Below, piece after piece: positions 1-8,748 of a stretch of 64,000 nucleotides of DNA. The notes under the pieces were generated by a model. The model worked only from the letters and a program-made list of their open reading frames with translations, had not been told where the DNA came from and did not search any database. Positions within the stretch are counted from its first letter, which is position 1. The number at the start of each line of letters is the position of its first letter. Made by a program: the position numbers and the translations under genes. Source of the DNA: an uncultured Collinsella sp. (GTDB taxonomy: Bacteria; Actinomycetota; Coriobacteriia; Coriobacteriales; Coriobacteriaceae); NCBI GenBank assembly GCA_958445895.1, contig CAUCTV010000001.1, positions 283,729 through 347,728 of the forward strand. Reading direction: 5' to 3'.

Positions 1-1189
1 CAATCTTGACGGAGCGCACGTGCTCGCGGCTCTCGTGCGGCTTGACGACGCAACGCCCGCACACGTCGCCGATAAAGCTAAAACGCATATCGGCCAGCGC
101 AGATAGGCGGTCGGTGCCGGCCTCGCCCTCCATCTGGGTAATGATGTGCTCGATAGCGTCGAGCTCGTTGCGATCCAGGTGAAGCGCCTCGGTTACCAGC
201 TCATCGCCCTCGACCAGCTTGGTCGCCGCAAAGCGCACCGGAATGTGCGCCGTCACGGCATGGTCCTCGATCAGGTTAGCAATACCGTGGATGCAGCGAT
301 GCAGCGCACCGCCGTCCGGGCCGTCGGGCGCACAAAAGTCCAGGCGACCAGGGCGCTCGCGGAACCGTGCCACGTGCAGGGCGTGGTCCACCAACTCGCC
401 GATGCCCTCGTTGCGGGCAGCGCTAATGGGGACAACGGGCACGCCCAACAGGCTCTCGAGCAGGTTGACGTCCACGGCGCCGCCGTTGGCGGTCACCTCG
501 TCCATCATGTTGAGCGCGATGACCATAGGACGGTCAAGCTCCATGAGCTGCAGTGTCAGGTACAGGTTACGCTCGATGTTGGTGGCGTCAATGATGTCGA
601 TGATGGCGTCCGGGCGCTCGTCAAGGATGAACTGACGGCTCACGACCTCTTCGCCTGTGTACGGCGACAGGGAGTAAATGCCGGGCAGGTCGGTAACGCT
701 CGCCTCGGGATGGTTACGGATGGTGCCATCTTTGCGGTCGACCGTCACGCCGGGAAAGTTACCGACGTGCTGGTTGGAGCCCGTCAGCTGGTTGAATAAC
801 GTGGTCTTGCCGCAGTTTTGGTTGCCGGCGAGGGCAAAGTGCAGCGGCGCGCCCTCGGGCACGGCCGTCTTTGCCGCACGGGGCGAATACGTCCCCTCGC
901 CCAGGGCCGGATGCTCCGTCGTGCCGATTGCGGCGTTAGCGCGCGGACCCGTATCGGTGTCGTGAATACCCACGAGCTCGATGCGAGCGGCATCGTCCTT
1001 GCGCAGCGTCAACTCGTAGCCACGTAGGCGGATCTCGAGCGGGTCACCCATGGGGGCGTACTTCATCATGGTGACTTCGGTGCCCGGCGTTAGACCCATG
1101 TCCAAAATATGCTGTCGGAGTGCCTGATCGTCCGATGCCACCGATGCGACAACGGCGTCCTTTCCAATCTCGAGTGTATCGAGCTTCAC
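1..1189 (-). CDS. feoB: FeoA-FeoB fusion, ferrous iron transporter (partial, C-terminus outside window)
   Basis: About 396 residues are visible; the frame runs off the left edge, so the membrane part of FeoB is missing. Residues 1-75 are an SH3-like FeoA domain (MGLTPGTEV at 31-39). The FeoB GTPase domain follows a linker: P-loop GNQNCGKT at 122-129, FPGVTVD at 145-151 and switch DLPG at 167-170. FeoB takes up Fe2+ across the inner membrane, gated by its cytosolic G domain; FeoA is normally a separate partner, and fusion to FeoB is known in other anaerobes. The GTG start at 1189 is chosen because a GGGGGAGGA ribosome site sits 6 bases upstream. Two GGCTAACC boxes lie 50-80 bp upstream and may be iron-regulator sites. 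Identity is very sure; completeness is unknown. Confidence 0.93.
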   Translation of the reverse strand, partial: MKLDTLEIGKDAVVASVASDDQALRQHILDMGLTPGTEVTMMKYAPMGDPLEIRLRGYELTLRKDDAARIELVGIHDTDTGPRANAAIGTTEHPALGEGTYSPRAAKTAVPEGAPLHFALAGNQNCGKTTLFNQLTGSNQHVGNFPGVTVDRKDGTIRNHPEASVTDLPGIYSLSPYTGEEVVSRQFILDERPDAIIDIIDATNIERNLYLTLQLMELDRPMVIALNMMDEVTANGGAVDVNLLESLLGVPVVPISAARNEGIGELVDHALHVARFRERPGRLDFCAPDGPDGGALHRCIHGIANLIEDHAVTAHIPVRFAATKLVEGDELVTEALHLDRNELDAIEHIITQMEGEAGTDRLSALADMRFSFIGDVCGRCVVKPHESREHVRSVKI

Positions 1190-1232
1190 GTCCGTGTTCC
1201 TCCCCCGGCGCCCACAGGGCGTTGCATTTATG

Positions 1233-1275
1233 TTCACCTTGGCTAACCGTTTGCCACGGCTAACCAATTTAACCA
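1233..1275 (-). promoter_or_regulatory. Candidate iron-dependent (DtxR/IdeR-like) operator region of feoAB
   Basis: The octamer GGCTAACC (GGTTAGCC on the feo strand) occurs twice, at 1241-1248 and 1258-1265, 17 bp apart, just upstream of feoAB. GGTTAGSC is the core half-site of DtxR/IdeR boxes (known for the family). The flanks match the full 19-bp consensus only partly, so the assignment is inference. Confidence 0.4.
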
Positions 1276-1324
1276 TGCATGATAGCGCGAACACACAACG
1301 ATGTTCAATCAACAGATCGGTGCA

Positions 1325-1560
1325 GGGTGGGGATTCTGGGCCATTGCTTCCCAGACGGGCCTGCTGCGGAAACCGAATCCCACTCCGGAACACCTAAACG
1401 GGATGGGCTTTCCGGTTGAGGCATCTAGCGGAAACTGCAGCCCGGAATCGGCGCTCAGACTGGGATGCAATTTCCCAATGGGGCCCTCGGGGAAACTGCG
1501 GCCCGGAATCTGCTCTCGAAACGGGACGCGGTTTCCCCGAGGACCGAAACAGCCGCCCGC
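1325..1560. repeat. Degenerate 61-bp tandem array of hairpin units
   Basis: Units beginning GGAAAC start at 1368, 1430 and 1491 (period 61-62 bp), with decayed copies before and after. Each unit is itself an imperfect inverted repeat: GGAAACTGCGGCCCG at 1491 pairs with CGGGACGCGGTTTCC about 30 bp later, and the unit at 1430 pairs GGAAACTGCA with TGCAATTTCC. Substitutions in one arm are often matched in the other. The interval 1190-1827 holds no convincing gene. Confidence 0.65.
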
Positions 1561-1676
1561 CCCTCGACAAAATAATCCGTTCCCTCCGTCGCATGCGGAA
1601 CATCCAAGGAGTGTCCCAGGGTGCCGGCACAATAGGAACGTCCCCAGCTGCCGGCAGCATTTCGCCGCAACAGCAA

Positions 1677-1714
1677 AAGCCCGCGCTGGCAACAAATGTC
1701 ACCTGCGCGGGCTT
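1677..1714 (-). terminator. Probable terminator downstream of the permease gene
   Basis: AAGCCCGCGC and GCGCGGGCTT form a 10-bp stem with an 18-base loop. On the minus strand the stem is followed by TTTTGCTGTT. It lies about 110 bp past the stop codon of the amino-acid permease. Confidence 0.45.
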
Positions 1715-1827
1715 GGTGGGCGCTCACAAAGGCACGTTACAGAGGCCCACGTCAGTTATGGATTACCGAGCGGCACCGGCACGCGATGCCTCCGTCGGCT
1801 TACCAAGCGATGAAGCTTGCCGCAGTC

Positions 1828-3291
1828 TTAGACTATCGGCGCAATGCCGGCAAAGTGCAGATACAGCGAAATGACCGCCACGACAATGACCACCGCTGCG
1901 ATCAGCTTGTCGTGCAGATGCGGAAGCACCGGTTTACCGCGGCCTCGCTCGCCCAGCATATAAACGGGAATGGCCGGAGCAAAAAGGATCGTCGTGATCA
2001 TGACGCCCTGGAGGCCCGTCGACCACACCAGGAACAATGTGTAGATGAAGCCGAGCGTGCCGAAGAATCGCGCCTTGCCGACGCTTGGCGCATGCGGCCC
2101 GTCCAGATGTTCCTTCTTCCAACCAATCACCATGTAATAGGCAGCCGAGCACACGTACGGAACTAGGATCGTATTGACTGCGCAGCTATAGAAGAACTGG
2201 TAGGTGCTCGCCGCCACATACGACACGATCAAGAAGAGCTGCGTGATGCCGGAGCTCACGAGAACCGTTACCACCGGGGCATCATGCTTGTTCGTCTTGG
2301 CAAACGCCAGCGGGAAGGATCCCTGGCGCGCCGCCTCGAACGGCGTCTCGGACGCAATGATGACGTAGCCCAGCAGCGCGCCGACCAGCGAGAGGATAAC
2401 GCCAAGGTTTACGATGGCAGCGCCAACCGGACCGATTGCGCACTCGAGAATTCCCGCCATGGAGGGCGTTGCGAGCTGTGCCATCTCCTCGCGCGGCATA
2501 ATGCCGAGCGACAGCATCGAGATGATCAGATACAGCGTGAATACAGCCGCAAATCCGAGCGCCGTCGAGCGGCCGACGTCACGCACGTACTTAGCACGGC
2601 CCGAGATAACGACAGCGCCCTCGATGCCCGTGAAGACCCAGACAAGGGCGATCATGGTCGAGACAACCTGCTCGCCAAAGCCAGGACCAGCCGGCTCTCC
2701 CCAGAAGTTGTCCATAAAGATATCGACGTTGAACTTACCCAGGAGCACGATACTCAGCACAAAGAGCCCCAGCGGCACCAGCTTCGCCAACGTGACGATC
2801 GTGTTAATGCCCGCAGCCTCCTTAACACCACGAAGCACAAGGGCGGTAAGGAACCACAAAAACACGCTGGCGCAGACGATGGAAAGCAGGTTGTTACCCG
2901 CGCCAAACGCAGGGAAGAAATAGCCCAGCGCGCTAAACAGCAAGAGCGCAAAGCTCACGTTGGAAAGACATGCGCTGATCCAGTAGCCCCAGGCGGAGTT
3001 GAATCCAATGTAATCGCCAAAACCGGCCGCAGCGTATGCATAGATGCCGCCGGTCAGGTCGGGACGGGCCTGAGACAAACCGTTGAACACCATCATCAGC
3101 GCAAAGACGCCAATGAAGCAAATTCCCCACGAGACGATAACCGCACCGGTATTTGCCCCGCCTGCTGCCATATCGCCGGCAAGCGAAAAGATGCCGCCAC
3201 AAATACTGGCGGTAATGACCATCATGGTCAGACGAAAGAGATCGAGGCCATTAGGGTCGATAATCTCGTCGTTTTGAGCTTTAGAGGCCAT
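1828..3291 (-). CDS. APC-family amino acid permease, ArcD/YdgI-like basic amino acid antiporter
   Basis: The 487-residue protein is almost entirely hydrophobic, with about 12 predicted membrane spans. The first span carries the APC-family glycine-rich stretch ITASICGGIFS (about 27-37), and PFEAARQGSFP near residue 320 is typical of the basic amino acid/polyamine antiporter (APA) group, which includes arginine/ornithine antiporters. It lies 109 bp downstream of a dimethylargininase on the same strand. Likely substrates are therefore arginine, methylated arginine, citrulline or ornithine, but the exact substrate cannot be read from sequence. The ATG is preceded by GGGGGTG about 5 bases upstream. 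Family is sure; substrate is inferred. Confidence 0.85.
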   Translation of the reverse strand: MASKAQNDEIIDPNGLDLFRLTMMVITASICGGIFSLAGDMAAGGANTGAVIVSWGICFIGVFALMMVFNGLSQARPDLTGGIYAYAAAGFGDYIGFNSAWGYWISACLSNVSFALLLFSALGYFFPAFGAGNNLLSIVCASVFLWFLTALVLRGVKEAAGINTIVTLAKLVPLGLFVLSIVLLGKFNVDIFMDNFWGEPAGPGFGEQVVSTMIALVWVFTGIEGAVVISGRAKYVRDVGRSTALGFAAVFTLYLIISMLSLGIMPREEMAQLATPSMAGILECAIGPVGAAIVNLGVILSLVGALLGYVIIASETPFEAARQGSFPLAFAKTNKHDAPVVTVLVSSGITQLFLIVSYVAASTYQFFYSCAVNTILVPYVCSAAYYMVIGWKKEHLDGPHAPSVGKARFFGTLGFIYTLFLVWSTGLQGVMITTILFAPAIPVYMLGERGRGKPVLPHLHDKLIAAVVIVVAVISLYLHFAGIAPIV

Positions 3292-3400
3292 TGTATGTGC
3301 ACCCCCTTCATCATGTGATCGAACGAAAGATGGCCCGGACGTCCCGAATCGGGTGCCGGGCCATCGGTCAAGCGATCATCAGACTGTTACAGCTATCGCG

Positions 3401-4177
3401 TTAGAAGCGCAGCGACAGGCAAGAAAGGCCGCCGTCGACCTTGCGATACTCGGAGGTGTCAACGACGAGTGTCTTGTAGCCCAGATCCTGCACGGCCTTG
3501 AGCACAGTCGGATAGCCCTCGGCAACGATGACCGTACCGTTGACCCAGATGCAGTTGGCGCCGTACGCCTCGTCCTCGGGCACGACGATTTTGTTGTACT
3601 GGGCAAAGTCGGGCTTATCGATGAACTCACCAGAGACGAGCATGTTGTTGTCCTCGATGTAGTTGACGCCCGTCTTGAGGTGCAGGACCTCCTCCAGCGG
3701 AACCTCGGAACCCTCGAGGCCCCAGCCCTCGAGAATCTCGCAGAACTGGCGGATGCCCTCTTCGTTGGTACGAGCGGAGCGACCGACGTAGAAATGGTCG
3801 CCGACCATCATGACGTCGCCGCCGTCGAGCGTGCCCGGAGAAACGATGTGCTTGACATGCTCGTCGTCAAAGAAGCGACGGACGGCCGGCTCGATCTCGT
3901 CCTTCTCGCCGTTGCGGCTGTCGGCGCCGGGGTTGGTAATGATGGCGCCGCAGCGAGTGATAACGGCCGGATCTTCGACGAAGCAGCTGTCGGGATACTG
4001 CTCGAGGGCGGGCAGCACCGAGACATCCACGCCGCACTGCTCGAGCGCATGCTCGTAATCGTAGTGCTCCTCGATGGCGCGCTCGTAGATGGGCTGGCCA
4101 AGCTCGGGGGCACTCGTGATGCCATTGCTCAGGGACTTGCCGGGGCGGCGGATGATGACGTGGCTGAACTTGGTCAT
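3401..4177 (-). CDS. ddaH: Dimethylargininase (DDAH), NG,NG-dimethylarginine dimethylaminohydrolase
   Basis: The 258-residue protein matches the full length of bacterial DDAH, a member of the amidinotransferase/arginine deiminase superfamily. DDAH hydrolyses methylated arginines to citrulline and methylamines through a covalent cysteine intermediate. Visible landmarks are FVEDPAV at 66-72, the acidic loop GTLDGGD at 115-121, the catalytic-histidine motif HLKTGVNY at 166-173, and GGLSCLSLR near the end with the nucleophile Cys253. Cys253 and His166 are spaced as in the Pseudomonas enzyme. True arginine deiminases are much longer (about 410 residues), which argues against that reading. It is divergent from a GntR regulator, with a permease downstream. 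A GGAGG site lies 7 bases before the ATG. Confidence 0.88.
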   Translation of the reverse strand: MTKFSHVIIRRPGKSLSNGITSAPELGQPIYERAIEEHYDYEHALEQCGVDVSVLPALEQYPDSCFVEDPAVITRCGAIITNPGADSRNGEKDEIEPAVRRFFDDEHVKHIVSPGTLDGGDVMMVGDHFYVGRSARTNEEGIRQFCEILEGWGLEGSEVPLEEVLHLKTGVNYIEDNNMLVSGEFIDKPDFAQYNKIVVPEDEAYGANCIWVNGTVIVAEGYPTVLKAVQDLGYKTLVVDTSEYRKVDGGLSCLSLRF

Positions 4178-4273
4178 GATGATCCTCCTTGGATCTCATA
4201 GTACTGAGCGGACTTCCTTGCGTCCGCCTTCCTTCCGATGGCTTTATCTTAGGGTGTCTTTGCTGTTTTGTAT

Positions 4274-4285
4274 ATTGTATACAAT
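4274..4285. promoter_or_regulatory. Candidate GntR-family operator, perfect palindrome
   Basis: ATTGTATACAAT is a perfect 12-bp palindrome with the GTATAC core typical of FadR-subfamily GntR operators (GTnnAC). It lies between ddaH and the divergent GntR gene. On the ddaH strand it is followed by TAAGAT, a possible -10 element, so binding would probably cover the -35 region. A second half-site, TTGTATA, starts at 4268. Confidence 0.55.
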
Positions 4286-4431
4286 CCTGAACGGTAGGTA
4301 TTCTTCGGTAAGCGTATTCCTGCTTATCGGCGCAAAGTAGCACGATTTAGCTGGTCGTTCTATAATTCGACTGAGCTATTCAAGCGAAACGTATTTAATT
4401 TTAGAAATATACCGTTAAGGAACATAAGCTC

Positions 4432-5082
4432 ATGGAAACGCTCAGAAGGCCCCTGAAGGATCACGTATACGACTATATTTCGAGCCGTATTGACGCCGGC
4501 GAGTTGTCCGCCGGCGACCGGCTGAGCGAGCAAGCGATCTGCGATGCCATGGGCGTGTCGCGCACGCCGGTCCGCGAAGCGCTCATCCAGCTCGCAAGCG
4601 ACGGCTATCTGGACAATCTCCCCCGCCGCGGATTCCGCGTCCGTGGGTTCGATCAGCAAAACGCCGTTGAAGTCTTTGAGATTATGGGGCCGCTCGACGG
4701 GCAGGCCGCATATCTCGCCTGTCCGAATCTAACTGACGACGATATTACGCAGCTGAAATTTCTCGTCGGCTCCATGGACCTCGCGATCCAAGGCGGTCTC
4801 ATCCGTAAGTATGACGACATTCAGCGAGACTTTCACCTTACGTACTTCAACCGCTGTGGCAACGACCGTCTGCGCGATATGATCTCGCAGCTCGAGCGTT
4901 GCTTTATCAAGCGCGATTACGAGACTGTTGACCAAGAGACGGCTTGCAAACTGCTCAATAAAGCCAACAACGAACATGCTCATATTCTTGAGTTGTTCGA
5001 AGCACGAGACGCGACGGGCGTGCGCGACTACGTTCGCGATGTCCATTGGAACACGGAAAACGCCCAGTTCACCGTTTGGTAG
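4432..5082 (+). CDS. GntR-family transcriptional regulator, FCD (FadR) subfamily
   Basis: A 216-residue protein. Residues 5-70 are the winged helix-turn-helix of GntR proteins, with the signature SEQAICDAMGVSRTPVREAL (32-51). The rest is an all-helical FCD ligand-binding domain; conserved metal or ligand residues of that domain, such as Asp and His in the RDFHLTYF segment, are visible. It is transcribed away from ddaH with a GTATAC palindrome between them, so the simplest reading is that it controls ddaH and the permease in response to an arginine-related ligand. That pairing is inference from position. There is no strong Shine-Dalgarno in front of the ATG (AAGGAACATAAGCTC). Confidence 0.85.
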   Translation: METLRRPLKDHVYDYISSRIDAGELSAGDRLSEQAICDAMGVSRTPVREALIQLASDGYLDNLPRRGFRVRGFDQQNAVEVFEIMGPLDGQAAYLACPNLTDDDITQLKFLVGSMDLAIQGGLIRKYDDIQRDFHLTYFNRCGNDRLRDMISQLERCFIKRDYETVDQETACKLLNKANNEHAHILELFEARDATGVRDYVRDVHWNTENAQFTVW

Positions 5083-5116
5083 AAATACAACAAGGAAAGC
5101 TATCAGACGCCCATCT

Positions 5117-5186
5117 CACGAGAGTGGATAATCCCCCGTTTTTGTCGAAAAGCAGACCAAAAAATGGGAGATTATCCACTCTCGTG
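5117..5186. repeat. Dispersed hairpin repeat, copy A (near-DnaA-box arms)
   Basis: CACGAGAGTGGATAATC and GATTATCCACTCTCGTG form a 17-bp perfect stem around a loop rich in CCCGTTTTT and AAAAAATGGG, which extend the pairing. Each arm contains TTATCCAC (at 5124-5131 and 5172-5179), eight of the nine bases of the DnaA box TTATCCACA. Related copies are at 23205, 27333 and 39005. It lies between the convergent gntR and esterase genes and might also act as a terminator. Confidence 0.7.
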
Positions 5187-5195
5187 CTGCGCGGT

Positions 5196-6098
5196 CTAGA
5201 AACCGTGGCGTTCCAAAAAGCGGAAGGCTAGGCGAATCCAGGGACGGACCGCCACTTGCTTATCCTCGTTGTCGACCGCGGTGTTGGCGTTGCCGAGCGA
5301 AAGGCCGTGACCACCCTGGTCGAAGACGTGCATCTCGCATGCAACGCCCTCCTCGGCCATGCGCTGCGCAAACGGGTAGACCTGCGCGATCGGCGCCGTC
5401 TTGTCGTCGGACACGCCCCACACAAAGGTCGGTGGCATCTGACGCGAAACATGCGTGGTGGGGCAGATGTCGGCCAGATGCTCGTCAGTTGCCTCGCCGC
5501 CCGTCACCATCGACAGGTAGTCGTTGAGCAAATCGCGCCCCGTCTTGCCGCCCGTCTTGGGCACACGCAAGTCAATGCGCGGATCGCGCGTCTGCATGTC
5601 ACGCACATAGGCAAAGTCGAGCAATGGATAGCCCAGCACCACGGCATCGGGACGAATGTCGTCCGGACGCGCCCCGGCAAGTGCCGCGAAGGGGCCGGTC
5701 TTCCACTGTGTTGCCAGCGAGGCGCAAATCATGCCGCCAGCAGAAAAGCCCACGACGCACACGCGCTTAGGATCGACATGCCACTCGTCGGCGTTGGCGC
5801 GCACCGTGGCGACCATCTTGGCAAGATCTGCCTGGGGGTGCGGAAAGCTCACGTCACCCGTAGAACTCGTGACATAGTTGAGCACAAAGGCCTGGTAGCC
5901 GCGATCCAAAAATGCAAACGCCACCGGGTCCTGCTCGTGCGGAGCGATATGCGTAAACCCGCCTCCGCCGCAGATGATCACCGCGGGGCGGCGGCCATTC
6001 GGTTTATCGGGCAGCGGCTCGGCACCCAAATACGTAAACGTCGCCGGATAATCCTCGGTCGGCTCCTCGCCCCACAGCGCATGGTTCTCGACAATCAT
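5196..6098 (-). CDS. Alpha/beta hydrolase, esterase of the acetyl-xylan/feruloyl esterase (COG0657) type
   Basis: A 300-residue cytoplasmic serine hydrolase without a signal peptide. The oxyanion motif ICGGGGFTHIAPHEQD is in the first third, the nucleophile elbow GFSAG (VVGFSAGGMICASL) in the middle, then the catalytic Asp in WGVSDDKTAP and His in GGHGLSLG near the C-terminus, the order expected of the family. Relatives remove acetyl or similar groups from plant or host glycans; the real substrate is unknown. The ATG at 6098 is preferred to longer starts because a GGGAGC site lies 5 bases upstream, and the extra upstream codons do not resemble the family. The gene is convergent with gntR and divergent from the EIIA gene. 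Confidence 0.78.
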   Translation of the reverse strand: MIVENHALWGEEPTEDYPATFTYLGAEPLPDKPNGRRPAVIICGGGGFTHIAPHEQDPVAFAFLDRGYQAFVLNYVTSSTGDVSFPHPQADLAKMVATVRANADEWHVDPKRVCVVGFSAGGMICASLATQWKTGPFAALAGARPDDIRPDAVVLGYPLLDFAYVRDMQTRDPRIDLRVPKTGGKTGRDLLNDYLSMVTGGEATDEHLADICPTTHVSRQMPPTFVWGVSDDKTAPIAQVYPFAQRMAEEGVACEMHVFDQGGHGLSLGNANTAVDNEDKQVAVRPWIRLAFRFLERHGF

Positions 6099-6284
6099 AT
6101 GTGCTCCCTTCGCGCAAATTATGCGCCCTTGTTTTTCGCCTTCAAGCGTACCCCACTTGAACCCGTGGCGCAGAAACACTCCGGCAATAAGTTTCCCTTC
6201 AACTGATATATCACATAATCCCAGTTCAGAGGTATCGTTGAGCAGCGTAGAATAGGGGCGTTGACCAAGCCGCGAAACACATGT

Positions 6285-6294
6285 GAAACGTTTC
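6285..6294. promoter_or_regulatory. Possible LacI/CcpA-type operator upstream of EIIA
   Basis: GAAACGTTTC is a perfect 10-bp palindrome flanked by TGTG and CGGC, about 50 bp before the EIIA start. AAACGTTT-centred palindromes are typical targets of LacI-family regulators and resemble catabolite-responsive elements. No LacI-family gene is in the window, so the binder is unknown. Confidence 0.35.
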
Positions 6295-6341
6295 CGGCAA
6301 ACCAAACGCGCGATATGCGCCTATTTAAGTTGGAGGCAACT

Positions 6342-6905
6342 ATGGGTCTGCTCGATTCGCTTAAGTCCACCTTCACCTCGACCGGCGAGGCGTCCGTTCC
6401 GCCCGCAGCAAGCTTCGCTACCCGCGAAGGCGTCATCTATGCCCCCGTCAACGGCGTGCTCGTCAACCTGAACGAGGTTCCCGACGAGACGATCGCCTCG
6501 GGCATGCTTGGCCAGGGCTATGGCATCGAGCCCATTACCGGCACCATCTATGCGCCCGCCAACGGCCGCATCGGTGCCACCACTGTCACCAACCACTCCA
6601 TCGGCATGATTACCGAGGACGGCCTGCGCGTGTTCATCCATGTTGGCCTGGGCACCGTGGAAATGAACGGCAAGGGTTTTGCCCGCTTTGTCGAGATGGG
6701 CGATGTGGTCAAGGCAGGCCAGCCGCTCATCAGCTTCGACCGCGAGGCCATTAAGGCCGCTGGTCACGAGGACATCGTGACCGTCATCGTCTCCGAGCTC
6801 GATCGTCTTAAGAGCATCGACCATGTCGGCGAGTCTGGAACGCTTATCGGCGGCAACCCGCTCGTCAAGCTGGGCGACCCGCTGCTGGTTGCCAAGACCA
6901 AGTAG
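6342..6905 (+). CDS. crr: PTS glucose-family EIIA component (stand-alone, Crr-like)
   Basis: A 187-residue single-domain EIIA of the glucose/beta-glucoside PTS family. It carries phosphate from HPr to an EIIB domain; in many bacteria it also signals carbon status. The two active-site histidines are visible: His85 in VTNHSIGMI and the phosphorylated His100 in [14 protein letters not shown], spaced 15 apart like His75/His90 of E. coli EIIA(Glc). The N-terminus has the short amphipathic stretch of free-standing EIIA proteins. The ATG at 6342 is chosen because GGAGG is 5 bases upstream; a longer frame to 6261 lacks a ribosome site. No other PTS gene is adjacent, but an EIIBC lacking EIIA lies at 25741. 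Confidence 0.9.
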   Translation: MGLLDSLKSTFTSTGEASVPPAASFATREGVIYAPVNGVLVNLNEVPDETIASGMLGQGYGIEPITGTIYAPANGRIGATTVTNHSIGMITEDGLRVFIHVGLGTVEMNGKGFARFVEMGDVVKAGQPLISFDREAIKAAGHEDIVTVIVSELDRLKSIDHVGESGTLIGGNPLVKLGDPLLVAKTK

Positions 6906-6942
6906 CCAGGCCCCACGCCACACAGCCAAAAGGCACCTCGTC

Positions 6943-6976
6943 AAGCGCCCGCGACCATTTGGCCGCGGGCGCTTTT
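6943..6976 (+). terminator. Terminator after EIIA
   Basis: AAGCGCCCGCG pairs with CGCGGGCGCTT around a short loop and is followed by TTTCGTTTG. It is 37 bp past the EIIA stop codon. Confidence 0.75.
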
Positions 6977-7086
6977 CGTTTGAAAAACCATCCCGCCAAT
7001 GCTTTATCTGTATAGCTCAAATGAGCCGAGCTGCTAGAATATCGAACTGTATGGATAACTATCATTCAACCGTTATGGGAGGATAC

Positions 7087-8490
7087 GTGAACCGCACCAA
7101 AATCGCGCAGCTCTATGCCGATGCCGAGTCGCTCGGCGGCCAGACCGTCACCGTCGCCGGCTGGGTCAAGTCCGTCCGCGACATGAAGAACTTTGGCTTT
7201 GTTACGCTCAACGACGGCAGCTGCTTCCGCGACCTGCAGGTCGTCATGAACCGCGAGGCACTCGACAACTACGACGAGATCGCCCATCAAAACGTCTCGG
7301 CCGCACTCATTTGCACCGGCACCGTCAAGCTGACCCCCGATGCGCCCCAGCCTTTCGAGCTTTCTGCCACCTCCATCGAGGTCGAGGGCACGAGCGCCCC
7401 GGATTACCCGCTGCAGAAGAAGCACGCAACCGTCGAGTTCCTGCGCACCCAGCAGCACCTGCGCCCGCGCACCAACCTGTTCCGCGCCGTGTTCCGCATC
7501 CGCTCTGTCGCGGCTGCCGCCATTCACCGCTTCTTCCAGGAGCAGGGCTTTGTCTACGTCAACACCCCCATCATCACCACGAGTGACTGCGAGGGCGCCG
7601 GCGAGATGTTCCGCGTGACCACGCTCGACCCCAAAAATCCGCCCCTCACCGAGTCCGGCGAGGTCGACTGGAGCCAGGACTTCTTTGGCAAGCATGCAAG
7701 CCTCACCGTGTCCGGCCAGCTCAATGCCGAGAACTTTGCCATGGCCTTTGGCGACGTGTACACCTTTGGCCCCACCTTCCGTGCCGAGAACTCCAACACC
7801 ACGCGCCACGCCGCCGAGTTTTGGATGATCGAGCCCGAGATGGCCTTTGCCGACCTGAACGACTACATGGATAACGCCGAGGCCATGCTCAAGTACGTCC
7901 TCAAGGACGTTATGGCAACCTGCCCCGACGAGCTCAATATGCTCAACAAGTTTGTGGACAAGGGTCTGCTCGAGCGCCTGGACCATGTCGCCAACTCCGA
8001 CTTTGCCCGCGTTACCTACACCGAGGCCGTCGAGATCCTGGAGCAGGCAGTCGCTGCTGGCCACCAGTTTGATTACCCCGTGAGCTGGGGCATCGACCTG
8101 CAGACCGAGCACGAGCGCTTCCTGACCGAGGAGCACTTTAAGCGACCGACTTTTGTGACCGACTACCCGGCCGAGATCAAGGCGTTCTACATGCGCATGA
8201 ACGAGGACGGCAAGACCGTCGCCGCCGCCGACTGCCTGGTGCCCGGTATCGGCGAGATTATCGGCGGCTCCCAGCGCGAGGAGCGCCTGGATCTGCTCGA
8301 GGCCCGCATCAAGGACCTGGGCATGAATCCCGAGCAGTACAAGTACTACCTTGACCTGCGCCGCTACGGTTCCTGCAAGCACGCCGGCTACGGTCTGGGC
8401 TTCGAGCGCTTGGTCATGTATCTGACCGGCGTGGGCAACATCCGCGACGTCCTGCCGCACCCGCGCACCGTGGGCAACGCCGACTTCTAA
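7087..8490 (+). CDS. asnS: Asparagine--tRNA ligase
   Basis: A 467-residue class IIb aminoacyl-tRNA synthetase that charges tRNA-Asn. The N-terminal OB-fold anticodon-binding domain ([19 protein letters not shown]) is followed by the class II core: motif 2 with [21 protein letters not shown] and motif 3 [15 protein letters not shown] near the C-terminus. AEFWMIEPE and the absence of the large bacterial AspRS insertion identify AsnRS rather than AspRS. The GTG at 7087 is chosen because GGGAGG lies 4 bases upstream; an in-frame ATG 12 bases earlier would have no ribosome site. Its presence means Asn-tRNA can be made directly. A clear terminator follows. Confidence 0.95.
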   Translation: MNRTKIAQLYADAESLGGQTVTVAGWVKSVRDMKNFGFVTLNDGSCFRDLQVVMNREALDNYDEIAHQNVSAALICTGTVKLTPDAPQPFELSATSIEVEGTSAPDYPLQKKHATVEFLRTQQHLRPRTNLFRAVFRIRSVAAAAIHRFFQEQGFVYVNTPIITTSDCEGAGEMFRVTTLDPKNPPLTESGEVDWSQDFFGKHASLTVSGQLNAENFAMAFGDVYTFGPTFRAENSNTTRHAAEFWMIEPEMAFADLNDYMDNAEAMLKYVLKDVMATCPDELNMLNKFVDKGLLERLDHVANSDFARVTYTEAVEILEQAVAAGHQFDYPVSWGIDLQTEHERFLTEEHFKRPTFVTDYPAEIKAFYMRMNEDGKTVAAADCLVPGIGEIIGGSQREERLDLLEARIKDLGMNPEQYKYYLDLRRYGSCKHAGYGLGFERLVMYLTGVGNIRDVLPHPRTVGNADF

Positions 8491-8538
8491 TCGTCGGACG
8501 CTAGCTCGCGTCGCCACACGCCAATGCTCATCGCATAA

Positions 8539-8572
8539 GCGTCTCTCGACATCAGTCGAGAGACGCTTTTTT
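8539..8572 (+). terminator. Terminator after asnS
   Basis: GCGTCTCTCGAC and GTCGAGAGACGC form a perfect 12-bp stem with an ATCA loop, followed by six T residues. Confidence 0.92.
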
Positions 8573-8748
8573 CAACAGCATCCGTCAAGCTTTTGGCAAG
8601 GTTTTGGTCAGTTGAGCAGGGCTGTTGAAAACTCAACCCGCCGTTTGCCGACGACTACCGACCGCCCAGAGCGCTCTGCGCCCCTGGGAAAGCCCCACGT
8701 CCTAGGCTCCATACCGTCGCCACCCAAAACGGAAAGGACGTGGGCACG

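Noticed and set aside
1325..1560. CRISPR array
   Set aside because: Repeats are degenerate, the unit is an internal hairpin with no unique spacers, and no cas genes are near.
1301..1874. Overlapping short frames on both strands between feoAB and the permease
   Set aside because: They run through the hairpin array, have no recognisable domain or ribosome site, and several frames are open at once owing to composition.
3401..4177. Arginine deiminase (arcA)
   Set aside because: The protein is 258 residues with DDAH-type spacing of His166 and Cys253; ArcA is about 410 residues, and no arcB or arcC is adjacent.
6823..7086. N-terminal extension of AsnRS to position 6823
   Set aside because: It would overlap the EIIA gene and its terminator and adds no family-like sequence; the GTG at 7087 has a strong ribosome site.
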